Shown here piece after piece: positions 43,707 through 53,518 of a stretch of DNA of 64,000 nucleotides (position 1 is its first letter; every line of letters starts with the position of its first letter). The position numbers and the translations under genes are program-made. The stretch lies in NCBI GenBank assembly GCA_003385635.1, contig QQUY01000001.1:2705001-2769000 (forward strand), read 5' to 3'. The stretch is from Acidobacteriota bacterium. Lineage in GTDB: Bacteria > Acidobacteriota > Blastocatellia > Pyrinomonadales > Pyrinomonadaceae. The notes under the pieces were generated by a model. The model had not been told where the DNA came from. It searched no databases and was given only the letters and a program-made list of their open reading frames with translations.

Positions 43707-46262
43707 ATGAACCAGCTTCAGCAGGACGCCGCCGACCGGTTCGAATCCGAGGTCGATCTAAAATTTCAGCTTTACAACAGTCTGTTCCTTTCACTTCCGT
43801 TTCACGGGATCGAAAAGACAGGAGCTCTCCTCGCACTGTTCTCACAAGCGTGCGAGGCCGGATTCTCGCGCGGGCAGACTGCGATCGAGATCGTCGATAC
43901 GTTCTTTTCGGAAAACACGACGGCCGTTACAGAAGAAGAACGAATCGACCTGATGTTCAGGCTTGTACAGTATGTCGAACGGCAGGTGGTCCTATTCGAC
44001 GCCCTTGAAGACGCTTCCTTCCGAAAACTTCACGACCTTAATGGACCGGGAACGCTCAATCACCTTGAAACTGAGATAGCGCGAAGAGGCCTTCCGAGTT
44101 CTGGTTCGAACTTTTATGACTTCTGTGTACGCCTCGTCCTGACAGCGCACCCTACCCAGTTTTATCCGGGTTCCGTACTTGGAATAATTAACGACCTTGC
44201 CGACGCGATCGAAGAGAACGACGTCTCGCAGGTTCGTATCCTTTTAAGACAACTGGGGCGCACTCCATTCTTCAAGAAGGAAAAACCCACGCCTTTCGAC
44301 GAAGCGGAAAGCCTGATCTGGTATTTGGAAAACGTCTTCTATGCCGCAGTCGGAAACGCGGTCTCGGATTTCAGAGTTGCTTCCGACAAAAGACACGACG
44401 GCGCACTTGTCCGCATGGGTTTCTGGAGCGGAGGCGACCGCGACGGGAATCCGTTCGTTACCGTCGAAACTACGAGAAGTGTTGCCGCTGCGCTTCGGAA
44501 GGCCATCTTCAGGTGCTACCACGGAGAGATCAGAAAGCTAAAGAGGCGACTGACATTCGAAGGTCTTGAAGAACTGATCGGATCGGTCGAAGCGCGTATC
44601 TATCACAACGCGTTTTCCGAAGACCCGCAGGATCCGGTGACGACCGACGAGATCGTCGACGTTCTTTCAAACCTAGCAACAGTATTAAAAAAAGAGCACG
44701 ACTGTCTGTTTGTCGAAATGGTGGAAGAAATGATCGACAAGGTCGCGGTATTCAAAACGCATTTCGCGACCCTCGACATCAGACAGGACTCATCGGTCCA
44801 CGAAGAGCTTTTTCGGGCGGTCTCGGAGAGATCGGAACTGCTCGACGAAAGCTTCTTCGTTCTCGATGAGGACTCAAAGATCTCGGCTCTGCTCGCGATC
44901 GGAAAGGCGGAAGACGACCTATCGTTGGGGAGCGACCTGCTTGATGACACGCTTTCCAACGTGCTTGCGGTTCGCGAGATCCAGGAGGCGAATGGGGAAC
45001 AAGCGTGCAACCGATACATCATTTCGCACACGCGGACAGCGCTTCACGTGATCGAGGTCTACGGGCTCTTCCGCCTAAGCGGATGGGAACCTGAAGAACT
45101 CTCGATCGATATCGTGCCGCTGTTTGAGACTGTTGAGGATCTTCAGAACGCCGCGTCGGTAATGCGCAAACTCTATTCGTTGCCCGAGTACCGTTCACAT
45201 TTGGCACGCCGGGGCGATACACAGACGATAATGCTCGGCTTCAGCGATGGCACCAAGGACGGCGGCTATTTGATGGCTAACTACGGGATCTACAGGGCCA
45301 AGCGCGAACTGACCGAGGTGTCGCGAGAATTCGGAGTTGAGGCCGTCTTCTTTGACGGAAGAGGCGGCCCGCCAGCCCGAGGAGGAGGAAAGACGCATCG
45401 ATTCTATTCGTCTATGGGATCGGAGATCGCGAACAAAGAGATCCAGCTCACGATCCAGGGGCAGACGGTAACTTCGAATTTCGGCTCTGTTGATGCCGCG
45501 CAATACAACTTAGAGCAGATGATTCACGCCGGAGTATTCCGTGCGGTTTCCGGCGACGACCGGACGACCTTTCAGGGAAGTGAGGAGGAACTGCTCCGCG
45601 AACTTGCTGATGCCAGCTTTGCAGCCTACTCAGAACTTAAGAACGATCCCGCTTTTCTCGGCTATCTTCAAGACGTCACTCCACTTTCCTTTTACGCGAG
45701 GACGAATATTGGAAGCAGGCCGGCAAAGCGAGGCGGTGCATCGGCGGTGCTTTCACTTGATTCGCTCCGTGCGATACCGTTCGTCGGAGCATGGAGCCAG
45801 ATCAAACAAAATGTGCCCGGATACTACGGTGTCGGCTCTGCATTTCGATCGATGGACGAAGCGGGCCGTCTTGGGGAGGTCCGCAGGCTATACGAAAGGA
45901 ACTCCTTTTTCAAAGCATTGCTCGACAACTGCGAGATGGCTCTCCAGAAGACCTTCTTCCCACTCACGGCGCACCTCGCCAGCGACCGGGATTACGGGAC
46001 TCTGTGGAAGAACATAAAGGAAGAGCACGACCTGCTTGTTGGATATCTGAAGGAAATAACCGGACGCGAGACCTTTATGGACCGGTCACCTGTGGCGAGA
46101 AGATCCGTGATCCTTCGGGAAAAGATCGTCAGGCCGCTAGCGACTATTCAGCAATACGCGCTGAACAGGCTCCGCGACGGCACCGATCGAACGGACGCTT
46201 ACGAGAAATTGATCATCCGCTGTTCATTCGGGTTGATCAATGCAGGTAGAAATTCGGCGTAG
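43707..46262 (+). CDS. ppc: Phosphoenolpyruvate carboxylase
   Basis: Anaplerotic carboxylation of PEP to oxaloacetate. The 851-aa protein carries LTAHPTQFYPGSV (catalytic His), MGFWSGGDRDGNPFV, GFSDGTKDGGY, FFDGRGGPPARGGGKT and ETTIQGQ-like LTIQGQTVTSNFG, ending LINAGRNSA. Some motifs are variant relative to E. coli (HPTQ for HPTE, GRGGPPARGGG for GRGGSVGRGGG), as in a divergent subfamily. The stop TAG is directly followed by GAATTGA heptamers. Confidence 0.92.
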   Translation: MNQLQQDAADRFESEVDLKFQLYNSLFLSLPFHGIEKTGALLALFSQACEAGFSRGQTAIEIVDTFFSENTTAVTEEERIDLMFRLVQYVERQVVLFDALEDASFRKLHDLNGPGTLNHLETEIARRGLPSSGSNFYDFCVRLVLTAHPTQFYPGSVLGIINDLADAIEENDVSQVRILLRQLGRTPFFKKEKPTPFDEAESLIWYLENVFYAAVGNAVSDFRVASDKRHDGALVRMGFWSGGDRDGNPFVTVETTRSVAAALRKAIFRCYHGEIRKLKRRLTFEGLEELIGSVEARIYHNAFSEDPQDPVTTDEIVDVLSNLATVLKKEHDCLFVEMVEEMIDKVAVFKTHFATLDIRQDSSVHEELFRAVSERSELLDESFFVLDEDSKISALLAIGKAEDDLSLGSDLLDDTLSNVLAVREIQEANGEQACNRYIISHTRTALHVIEVYGLFRLSGWEPEELSIDIVPLFETVEDLQNAASVMRKLYSLPEYRSHLARRGDTQTIMLGFSDGTKDGGYLMANYGIYRAKRELTEVSREFGVEAVFFDGRGGPPARGGGKTHRFYSSMGSEIANKEIQLTIQGQTVTSNFGSVDAAQYNLEQMIHAGVFRAVSGDDRTTFQGSEEELLRELADASFAAYSELKNDPAFLGYLQDVTPLSFYARTNIGSRPAKRGGASAVLSLDSLRAIPFVGAWSQIKQNVPGYYGVGSAFRSMDEAGRLGEVRRLYERNSFFKALLDNCEMALQKTFFPLTAHLASDRDYGTLWKNIKEEHDLLVGYLKEITGRETFMDRSPVARRSVILREKIVRPLATIQQYALNRLRDGTDRTDAYEKLIIRCSFGLINAGRNSA

Positions 46263-46480
46263 CAATTGAGAATTGAGAATGGAAATTGAAAGTTTAGTTT
46301 GGAGAGTATAAAAGTGTCCGCTTTTCGTATCGCTCGAGCAGGTACTTTGTAATGTCGATGTTTTCTCACGAAAGACTGAGCTTTCGGGTGTCCGCCACCA
46401 TGACCCGTATCTCAATTCTCCATTTTCAATTATCAACTCTCCGAATCCAGTCCCCATTCTCAATTTTCAATTCTCAATCC
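46263..46480. repeat. Heptamer arrays between ppc and putP
   Basis: CAATTGA, GAATTGA and GAATGGA follow the ppc stop (46263-46283). At 46411-46480 ten heptamers run from CTCAATT through TTCAATT and TCAATTT to TCAATCC and contain the stop codon of the minus-strand symporter. Both convergent genes thus end in the same kind of AATTGA array read in their own sense. Confidence 0.85.
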
Positions 46481-47910
46481 TTGTTCGTCGCCAAACTCAC
46501 GATCACGGTAGCTGCCGCGCTCCCGATGAAAGCCGGGACAAGCTCGTACATATCCCAGACCTCGGCGCGGAAATAGGGCACGATCTTCCAGCACACAACC
46601 AGTATTCCTCCGGTGATCATTCCCGCCATCACGCCGGCGCGTGTAGTTCTCCTCCAGAACATTGCCAAAAGCGACGTTGGCCCGATCGTCGCTCCGAGCC
46701 CTGCCCAGGCGAACAGCACAAGCCAGAACACGACATCCTCAGCAAAGAAGCCGAAGATCAAAGCAAGTATTACAAGAACTGCTACGACGGTCCGGCTCAA
46801 AAGTACAAGTTTCTTCTCCGGGATCTCCTCATCGCTCAGCCATAGCTTCTGATAGAAATCTCTTACTATCCCGGAGGCCGCTACAAGAAGCTGAGAATCG
46901 GCGGACGACATTATCGCCGAGAAGATCGCTGCGATGATCAGGCCGAAGAGAAGCGGGGGCAGCATTTCCGAAGCAAGGTACGGAAACGCTTGTTCGGGAT
47001 CACCGCCAGGAAGTGAATCTGAAAACGGAAAATACGCCTTTGCCGAAATCCCTATCAAAAGCGCTCCCGCCGCGAGAACGATGTTCCAGAAAGTGCCTAT
47101 GAAAGCCGCGAACCATAGGTCCTCGCGCTTTCTGATCGACATAAAGCGGACGACGATGTGAGGATTTCCAGGAGAACCTAGGCCGATCCCGAGCCAGCCG
47201 ATGATCGCCCCTGCTCCCGCGGCCCATGGATCAAAAAATGAGCCACCCGGTGCCCACGCAACTGCCGCCTGTGCAACCGTATTCCAGCCCCCGAAATTTA
47301 CAATGGCGACGATCGGGAGCACGACCAGCGCGATAAGCATACAGAATGCCTGTATGACATCTGTCTTGCTGACAGCGACAAAACCACCGAGGATCGTGTA
47401 TGTGAGAATGATCGCAGCAGTGAGAAATACGCCGGTCGTCTGATCGATTCCGAAACTGCTGAAGAACGCCTTGCCGCCTGCGACGAACTGCGCTGAAACA
47501 TAAGCGACCATGAAAACCGCGATGATCAGAACGAGCAGCCCGCGCAGGTGCCCGTGCGGGTCGCCGAGCTTTGCGGCGAAGAAATCCGGGATCGTTATGC
47601 AGTCGTTCTCCTCCGTATATTCGCGAAGGCGCGGTGCGTAAAAAAAGAACATCAGGCATTCGACCGTGATGTACCCGACCGCTGCCCACATCGCGGTTAT
47701 CCCGTTCGTGTAGGCGACTCCCACAAACCCCAAAAGAAGCCACGCACTTCTCCCGGAGGCAACCGCAGAAAGCGCGACGACCCAGCGGTTCAAGGACCTT
47801 CCGGCGAGAAAATAGCTGGAAACGCCCTCTGACGATGAACGTGCCGATAGCACGCCGATCAAAACGAGGGCGAGAAGATAGGCAATGAATCCTATTGCTG
47901 AGAGGTTCAT
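46474..47910 (-). CDS. putP: Sodium/solute symporter (PutP-like, SSS family)
   Basis: A 478-aa membrane protein with about 13 hydrophobic helices. SSS-family features are SSYFLAGRSLNRWVVALSAVAS, GKAFFSSFGIDQTTGVFLTA, LGSPGNPHIVVRFMSIRK and ADSQLLVAASGIVRDF. The arrangement is that of Na+/proline symporters, though the solute is not proven. Its start overlaps the DinB gene stop by 4 bp (ATGA). The final residues and stop lie in an AATTGA array. Confidence 0.9.
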   Translation of the reverse strand: MNLSAIGFIAYLLALVLIGVLSARSSSEGVSSYFLAGRSLNRWVVALSAVASGRSAWLLLGFVGVAYTNGITAMWAAVGYITVECLMFFFYAPRLREYTEENDCITIPDFFAAKLGDPHGHLRGLLVLIIAVFMVAYVSAQFVAGGKAFFSSFGIDQTTGVFLTAAIILTYTILGGFVAVSKTDVIQAFCMLIALVVLPIVAIVNFGGWNTVAQAAVAWAPGGSFFDPWAAGAGAIIGWLGIGLGSPGNPHIVVRFMSIRKREDLWFAAFIGTFWNIVLAAGALLIGISAKAYFPFSDSLPGGDPEQAFPYLASEMLPPLLFGLIIAAIFSAIMSSADSQLLVAASGIVRDFYQKLWLSDEEIPEKKLVLLSRTVVAVLVILALIFGFFAEDVVFWLVLFAWAGLGATIGPTSLLAMFWRRTTRAGVMAGMITGGILVVCWKIVPYFRAEVWDMYELVPAFIGSAAATVIVSLATNKD

Positions 47911-48437
47911 CCAGAAGAAGATAGGAGTCGTTTCAACATTAGTATTTGGCCCTTGTGCTGTGCCTCGTGGTCGATCAGGTGATGGAGTATCCAGCGGAGG
48001 CTCTTCTCGATCTTCACGCCGTTCGAGCGCTCTTTAAGGAAGTACCTGTCGAGGTCGCTGTCAGTGAAGGCTGAGAGAAGATCACGGGTCTTTGCGGTTA
48101 TTCCGTCTATCTCGGCGATGCATTCGGTTGCCGACATACCTTCCGGCTCATTCCCGTCATCCAGCACATCCCAGAACGTCGTCGCCTTCAGCTCGTCGTC
48201 GATCGGCCTGCCATTGACGACGCACTGGATCCACCACCACTCCGCCTCGCCGCAGTGAAGGATCAGTCCGGCGATCGTATGTGTTTCGGGCATAAGCCGG
48301 GCGTGCGCGACATCGTCAGGTAGATCTTTTACCGCGTCGCGAAGCTGGGCGCGCACCTCTTCCATTCCAGCGAGGTAGTAGCCGATGCCTGGCGCGACTC
48401 CTTCGGTCGGTTCGAGAGTTTCTTTTCCTCTGATCAT
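47907..48437 (-). CDS. DinB-family protein 1
   Basis: A 176-aa four-helix bundle of the DinB/YfiT type with metal-type histidines: ETHTIAGLILHCGEAEWWWI and LRWILHHLIDHEAQHKGQIL. Family members are metal-dependent transferases (for example bacillithiol transferase); the substrate is unknown. Translationally coupled to putP by an ATGA overlap. Confidence 0.87.
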   Translation of the reverse strand: MIRGKETLEPTEGVAPGIGYYLAGMEEVRAQLRDAVKDLPDDVAHARLMPETHTIAGLILHCGEAEWWWIQCVVNGRPIDDELKATTFWDVLDDGNEPEGMSATECIAEIDGITAKTRDLLSAFTDSDLDRYFLKERSNGVKIEKSLRWILHHLIDHEAQHKGQILMLKRLLSSSG

Positions 48438-48863
48438 AGACGGGAATGATTGTTCACGACGGGTCGCTTTGGCAAGTTTGGAAGGAACAGGATGGACAGG
48501 ATGTTTAGGATTCGGCGAGTGTCAACGTAAGTATTCTCTGCTTGTGTGCTGAAAATAGAGGAAGGGACTTACCACAAAGCCCGCGGAGGTATTCGCAAAG
48601 ACCTCAAAGGAAGATCCTGTCCGCTTCGTGTGTCTTCGTGCACCTTCGTGGTTAAGACCTCCAAAAAAACACCGCGAAGGAAACGAATTCCCTCACGGCA
48701 TTGATCGTTTTCGCCCTTGCTCACGCGCGGGCTACTGACACAATTCAGTTCTATTCACGATTTACGATTGACGATCGACTCATCATTCTCGCCCTTGCTC
48801 ACGAACGGGCTACTGACACTTTTCCCTACTATTCACGATTCACGATTCACGATTCACGACTCA
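48438..48863. repeat. Compound repeat region next to the acyl-CoA dehydrogenase stop
   Basis: No gene. In order: a 9-bp periodic ACAGGATGG element (48487-48513), a CGCAAAG/CTTCGTG element (about 48558-48655), two copies of a 32-bp module (48710-48741 and 48788-48819), and heptamer arrays after each (48753-48780 ATTCACG/ATTTACG/ATTGACG/ATCGACT; 48831-48865 four ATTCACG then ACTCACT). Confidence 0.85.
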
Positions 48864-50633
48864 CTAAAAGTTATACCCATTCGCCTCGATCAACCCGTCC
48901 GCGATCCTTCTACGGGCCGCGATCGTGTTCACAGGCGACTGGTTCTTCGTGAAACGCTTAAGCGCCGCGAGCATCATTCGAAGATCGTCGCCCTCAGCGA
49001 AACCGGCGATCGTGTTCTTCGCAGTCGCCTCGACCCTCTGGATCGCATCGTTGCAGAACACCGCCGCCGCGTCGACATACTTCGAAGCCGCATCTTCACC
49101 ATTCAGCTCTGCGATCTTCATCGCACGAAGGCAGGCTGTCTCCATCGAGTACGCGTCCATAATGATGTCCGCACAGCCGATCAGAATCTCCTGCTGGTCC
49201 TGAATGTCCTGCATATATTTCTGAGCGGCACTTCCGAGGACCATCAGCGCGATCTTTTTCGCATTCCTTGCGAGCTTTAGTTCGTTGACCAGGAGTCCCT
49301 CTTCGACCTCCAGTGAAAGCTGCGGGTTGAGGATTTCATCCTGAAGCGCCTTTGCAGCCTGAAGAAGAGCGATCTCGCCCTTCATCGCACGCTTCAGAAG
49401 CATTCCCGGAATCAGCATACGGTTGATCTCGTTCGTGCCCTCGAATATGCGGTTTATGCGCGAATCGCGGTATGCCTTTTCCGCCGGATATTCCGCCGAA
49501 TAGCCATACCCGCCGTAGATCTGGACCATCTCGTCGACAACGAAATCGAGCGCCTCGGAGCAAGCGACCTTGTTGATCGAAGACTCGACCGCGTACTCTT
49601 CGATCGACTTCAGCTTCTTCGCATCGTCGGTGCCGTCTCCGATCAAAGCGTCGATCATTCCGACCGTCCGATACGTGATGCTTTCCGCGACCCAGGTCCT
49701 GACAGCCATTTCGGCTAGCTTCTGCTTTATCGCGCCAAAACTAGAGATGGACTTGCCGAACTGTTCCCGTTCGTTCGCGTACTTGACCGAATGATCCAAC
49801 GCGAGCTTTGCGCCGCCCGTGACCGAGGCTCCGAGCTTGAACCGGCCTACATTAAGAATGTTCAGAGCGATCTTCGCTCCGTCGCCGACCTCGCCCAGCA
49901 GGTTTCCGGCCGGGATCTTTGCGTCAGAAAGAATGAGAGGAGTGGTTGATGACGATTTTATCCCCATCTTGTGTTCCTCGGCACCCGGATGGCAGTTCTC
50001 GCTTCTTGGTACGACAAACGCCGAGAACTTGTCTTTTTCGCCATCTACCTTTGCAAAGACGATGTAGACGTCCGCGAACCCACCGTTCGAGATCCACATC
50101 TTCTCGCCGTTTAAGATGTAATGCTCACCGTCGTCAGTGAGCTTCGCCGAACATTTCGCACCAAGCGCGTCCGAACCCGATCCGGCTTCAGAAAGACAGT
50201 AGGCAGTCACTATCTCACCTGAAACGATCTTCGGGATCCATTCTTTGCGGAGCTCCTCGGTGCCAAAATAAAGGATAGGAAGCAGGCCGATCGAGGTTTG
50301 AGCGCCAAAGGTGGTTCCGAATCCTCCGCCGCGGCCTATGTATTCGGCGATCACGGCGCCGGTCGTCTGGTCCAGTCCCATCCCGCCATACTCTTCCGGT
50401 ATTGTCGCACCTAGAAGGCCAAGTTCTCCTGCCTGCGCAACCAATTGTCTTGCCACTTCCCAGGCGTGATTTTCCATCGCGTCGATCTGAGGTGTGACCT
50501 CGTTGTCAACGAAATCCCGGGTCGTCTCACCGATCATTCTGTGCTCTTCCGTGAAATCCTCCGGCGTGAAGATCTCGCCCTGCGTCTGTTCCTCGATCAG
50601 GAACGCTCCGCCCTTGATGTATTCCTTTTCCAT
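48864..50633 (-). CDS. Acyl-CoA dehydrogenase
   Basis: First step of fatty-acid beta-oxidation. The 589-aa protein has the ACAD core: AYCLSEAGSGSDALGAKC, FADVYIVFAKV, REQFGKSISSFGAIKQKLAEM, and the catalytic-Glu region QIYGGYGYSAEYPAEKAYRD with RINRIFEGTNEINRML. A C-terminal extension of about 150 residues matches the longer FadE-like/very-long-chain branch. ATG at 50633 is chosen since GGAAG lies 6 bp ahead; ATG 50645 is possible. Thiolase lies upstream on the same strand. Confidence 0.92.
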   Translation of the reverse strand: MEKEYIKGGAFLIEEQTQGEIFTPEDFTEEHRMIGETTRDFVDNEVTPQIDAMENHAWEVARQLVAQAGELGLLGATIPEEYGGMGLDQTTGAVIAEYIGRGGGFGTTFGAQTSIGLLPILYFGTEELRKEWIPKIVSGEIVTAYCLSEAGSGSDALGAKCSAKLTDDGEHYILNGEKMWISNGGFADVYIVFAKVDGEKDKFSAFVVPRSENCHPGAEEHKMGIKSSSTTPLILSDAKIPAGNLLGEVGDGAKIALNILNVGRFKLGASVTGGAKLALDHSVKYANEREQFGKSISSFGAIKQKLAEMAVRTWVAESITYRTVGMIDALIGDGTDDAKKLKSIEEYAVESSINKVACSEALDFVVDEMVQIYGGYGYSAEYPAEKAYRDSRINRIFEGTNEINRMLIPGMLLKRAMKGEIALLQAAKALQDEILNPQLSLEVEEGLLVNELKLARNAKKIALMVLGSAAQKYMQDIQDQQEILIGCADIIMDAYSMETACLRAMKIAELNGEDAASKYVDAAAVFCNDAIQRVEATAKNTIAGFAEGDDLRMMLAALKRFTKNQSPVNTIAARRRIADGLIEANGYNF

Positions 50634-50657
50634 TTGTGCTTCCATTTTTGAAAAATA

Positions 50658-50684
50658 ACAGGGATACACAGGATAAAAAGGATG
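50658..50684 (+). repeat. 9-bp periodic AGGAT element
   Basis: ACAGGGATA, CACAGGATA and AAAAGGATG keep a 9-bp register. Related elements occur at 48487-48513 and, inverted, near 22932. Confidence 0.6.
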
Positions 50685-50772
50685 GGTTGTTCCGGAGTAT
50701 CGACGACCCGGAATCAATTCCTTTCTACCTCATTAACTCTGCTATCCCTTTCATCCCCCTCTTACCTGTAAA

Positions 50773-51951
50773 CTAAATTCTCTCCAAGATTCCTGCCGCG
50801 CCCATTCCGCCGCCGACGCACATCGTCACCATTCCGTATCTGGCGTCGCGGCGCTCCATCTCGCGAAGGATCGTCGCGGTCAGTTTCGCTCCGGTACATC
50901 CGAGCGGATGCCCAAGAGCGATCGCGCCTCCATTGACGTTGATCTTGTCGGGGTTGAGTTCGAGTAGTTTGATCACCGAAAGGGCCTGTGCGGCGAACGC
51001 TTCGTTCAGCTCGATCACTTCGATATCGTCGAGCTCGAGGCCCGCCAGTTTCAGAGCCTTCGGTATCGCGTAAACCGGTCCGACACCCATTTCTTCGGGC
51101 AGGCATCCTGCGGTCGCGTACGACACAAACCGGGCGAGAGGCTTCAGGCCCATTTCCTCTGCCTTCTCGGCCGACATAACAACCGCCGCAGCGGCGCCGT
51201 CTGACATCTGCGAAGAAGTTCCGGCAGTAACCGAACCCTTCGCGTGAAACACGGGCCGCAGTTTTGCGAGGCCCTCAAGCGACGTGTCACGCCGGACGCC
51301 CTCGTCCTCCTCGAAAACGACCTCCTTTCTACGTGCCCGGCCCTTTTCATCGAGCTCATCGACGAACACCGTCATCGGTACGATCTCGTCCTTGAAATGA
51401 CCATTGTCGATCGCCGCCGCCGCCTTTTCGTGAGAACGCAGCGAGAACTCATCCTGCTCTTCGCGCGAGATCTCGTACTTGTTCGCCAGCGCTTCGGCGG
51501 TCAGGCCCATGTTCAGGTAATAGTCCGGATAATTGTCGACCAATTTCGGATTGGGCCTGACGACATTCCCGCCCATGGGGATCATCGACATCGTCTCAAG
51601 CCCGCCGGCGACGATAATGTCCGAAGCACCGGTCTTTATCCGGTCGGCCGCGAGAGCGATCGTCTGAAGGCCCGACGAGCAGTAACGGTTCACTGTCATT
51701 GCCGGCACCTCGACCGGAATACCGGCCTCGATTGCCGCTGTCCGCGCGACGTTCATTCCCTGTTCCGCTTCCGGGAATGCACAGCCCATTATCACGTCCT
51801 CGATCTGCGACGGCTCGAGTCCCTCGACCCGTTCCACGGCGCCCTTGATCGCAGTCGCCGCCATATCATCGGGGCGAGTGTTCCTAAGCGTGCCCTTCGG
51901 CGCTTTTCCCACAGCCGTCCGCACGGCCGATACGATTACTGCTTCTTTCAT
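50773..51951 (-). CDS. fadA: Acetyl-CoA acyltransferase (thiolase)
   Basis: Thiolytic last step of beta-oxidation. 392 aa with the nucleophilic Cys in [13 protein letters not shown], the NEAFAAQAL motif, [17 protein letters not shown] (catalytic His) and the second Cys in [12 protein letters not shown]. Start [17 protein letters not shown]. Co-directional with acyl-CoA dehydrogenase, 139 bp apart. Confidence 0.94.
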   Translation of the reverse strand: MKEAVIVSAVRTAVGKAPKGTLRNTRPDDMAATAIKGAVERVEGLEPSQIEDVIMGCAFPEAEQGMNVARTAAIEAGIPVEVPAMTVNRYCSSGLQTIALAADRIKTGASDIIVAGGLETMSMIPMGGNVVRPNPKLVDNYPDYYLNMGLTAEALANKYEISREEQDEFSLRSHEKAAAAIDNGHFKDEIVPMTVFVDELDEKGRARRKEVVFEEDEGVRRDTSLEGLAKLRPVFHAKGSVTAGTSSQMSDGAAAAVVMSAEKAEEMGLKPLARFVSYATAGCLPEEMGVGPVYAIPKALKLAGLELDDIEVIELNEAFAAQALSVIKLLELNPDKINVNGGAIALGHPLGCTGAKLTATILREMERRDARYGMVTMCVGGGMGAAGILERI

Positions 51952-51958
51952 ATGTCAC

Positions 51959-52062
51959 GTCGGCCTGCGGCCGAATTTCTGTCGGCCTCTGGCCGAATTT
52001 CAGATTTCACGTCGGCCTGCGGCCGAGTTTCAAATTTCAAATTCCAGATCTCAGAGCAGTTG
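51959..52062 (+). repeat. GTCGGCCTGCGGCCGA repeats leading into the heptamer array
   Basis: Three copies of GTCGGCCTGCGGCCGA-type palindromic words at 51959, 51981 and 52011. Then TTTCAAA, TTTCAAA, TTCCAGA, TCTCAGA and GCAGTTG follow in 7-bp steps from 52028, in register with the large array. Confidence 0.8.
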
Positions 52063-52314
<252 letters not shown>

Positions 52315-52319
52315 TTACC

Positions 52320-52793
52320 TCAGATCGCCAGTTCTACCTCTATCACTTCCAAAGAGCGTTTCAGATCGCTTGGTTCGATCTCGACCAGGAACCCGCGCTT
52401 TCCGCCGTTTATCCAGATCTTCTCAAGCCCGAATATGGTGCTTTCCGCAAAGACCGGCATTTCTCGCTTCATTCCAAATGGCGAGGTGCCGCCAAAAATG
52501 TATCCGGTCCACTTTTGAGCGTTTTGCTGAGAAGCCGGCGAAACGCTCTTTACACCCAGATGCCGGGCGAGATTCTTCTCAGACACCTCTTTGCCACCGT
52601 GCATAAGGACCGCGACCGGATCTCCTTCGGTGGTCTCAAATATCAGTGTCTTAATGACCGAGTGCTCGTCTAGCCCAAGTACTTCTGCAGAATGCGACGC
52701 GCCTCCTTTCTCGACGTACTCAAAGAGATGCGGTACGAATTCGATCTTATTAGCCCGAAGGAACCTGACCGCCTGAGTTACGGGCACTTTCAT
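52320..52793 (-). CDS. ybaK: Cys-tRNA(Pro)/Cys-tRNA deacylase YbaK
   Basis: A 157-aa trans-editing protein that hydrolyses mischarged Cys-tRNA(Pro). The YbaK/EbsC fold is shown by VIKTLIFETTEGDPVAVLMHGG, LARHLGVKSVSPASQQNA and GYIFGGTSPFGMKREMPVF, with the catalytic lysine region KTL. ATG at 52793 chosen, since the family begins shortly before this region. A large heptamer array abuts its 3' end. Confidence 0.92.
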   Translation of the reverse strand: MKVPVTQAVRFLRANKIEFVPHLFEYVEKGGASHSAEVLGLDEHSVIKTLIFETTEGDPVAVLMHGGKEVSEKNLARHLGVKSVSPASQQNAQKWTGYIFGGTSPFGMKREMPVFAESTIFGLEKIWINGGKRGFLVEIEPSDLKRSLEVIEVELAI

Positions 52794-52873
52794 AGATTGG
52801 ACCGCGGGCATCCCTGCCCGCTCCTCCGTTCCAGGTTTCAAGAACAAGAAAGCTTGCTGAAGACGTCCCTATT

Positions 52874-52973
52874 CTCGCCCTCCCTCACGGTCAGGCTTCT
52901 GACACAATTGACGATTCTCGATTTCCGATTCACAACCTGCTTACCTCTTACCGCTCACCGCTCACCGCTCACT
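52874..52973 (+). repeat. 32-bp module plus ten-unit heptamer array overlapping tag
   Basis: A 32-bp module copy (52874-52905) leads into ten heptamers (52904-52973): ACAATTG, ACGATTC, TCGATTT, CCGATTC, ACAACCT, GCTTACC, TCTTACC, GCTCACC, GCTCACC, GCTCACT. The last part encodes the tag C-terminus and stop on the minus strand. Confidence 0.85.
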
Positions 52974-53518
52974 TCCCCGTGCCTGAAACACGAGACGACG
53001 TGGTCGTTAACCATTCCCGTCGCCTGCATGAATGCGTAGCAGATCGTCGATCCCACGAAATTGAAACCGCGCTTCTTCAGGTCTTTGCTCATTGCGTCAG
53101 AGGTTTCGGTCGAAGCGGGGACATCGGAAAGCGACTTCCACTTGTTCACCTTCGGGCTACCTTCAACGAACGACCAGATGTACGGATCAAAGCCACCGAA
53201 CTCATCCTGCACCTTAAGAAACGCGTTCGCGTTACGGACAGCCGAATTCACCTTCAGCCGATTTCGAACTATGCCCTCGTTATTAAGCAATTCAGCAACC
53301 TTCTTCTCGCCGTACTTCGAGACCTTCGCAGGGTCAAAACGGTCGAACGCCTTCCGGTAGCTGTCCCGCTTTCTAAGGATCGTGTCCCAGCTGAGTCCGG
53401 CCTGCGCACCTTCGAGTATCAGAAATTCGAACAGCCTGTTCTCATCATGGAGCGGCACGCCCCACTCTTCGTCGTGATATCTGACCGCAAGATCATTTGT
53501 CGCCCATTCACATCTCAT
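52955..53518 (-). CDS. tag: DNA-3-methyladenine glycosylase I
   Basis: Excises 3-methyladenine from alkylated DNA. 187 aa: zinc and substrate features are CEWATNDLAVRYHDEEWGVP, FEFLILEGAQAGLSWDTILRKR, GEKKVAELLNNEGIVRNRLK and KRGFNFVGSTICYAFMQATG, with the C-terminal MVNDHVVSCFRH zinc ligands. The last five residues (VSGER) and stop are encoded by heptamer repeats. It overlaps the tfoX gene by 4 bp (ATGA). Confidence 0.94.
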   Translation of the reverse strand: MRCEWATNDLAVRYHDEEWGVPLHDENRLFEFLILEGAQAGLSWDTILRKRDSYRKAFDRFDPAKVSKYGEKKVAELLNNEGIVRNRLKVNSAVRNANAFLKVQDEFGGFDPYIWSFVEGSPKVNKWKSLSDVPASTETSDAMSKDLKKRGFNFVGSTICYAFMQATGMVNDHVVSCFRHGEVSGER

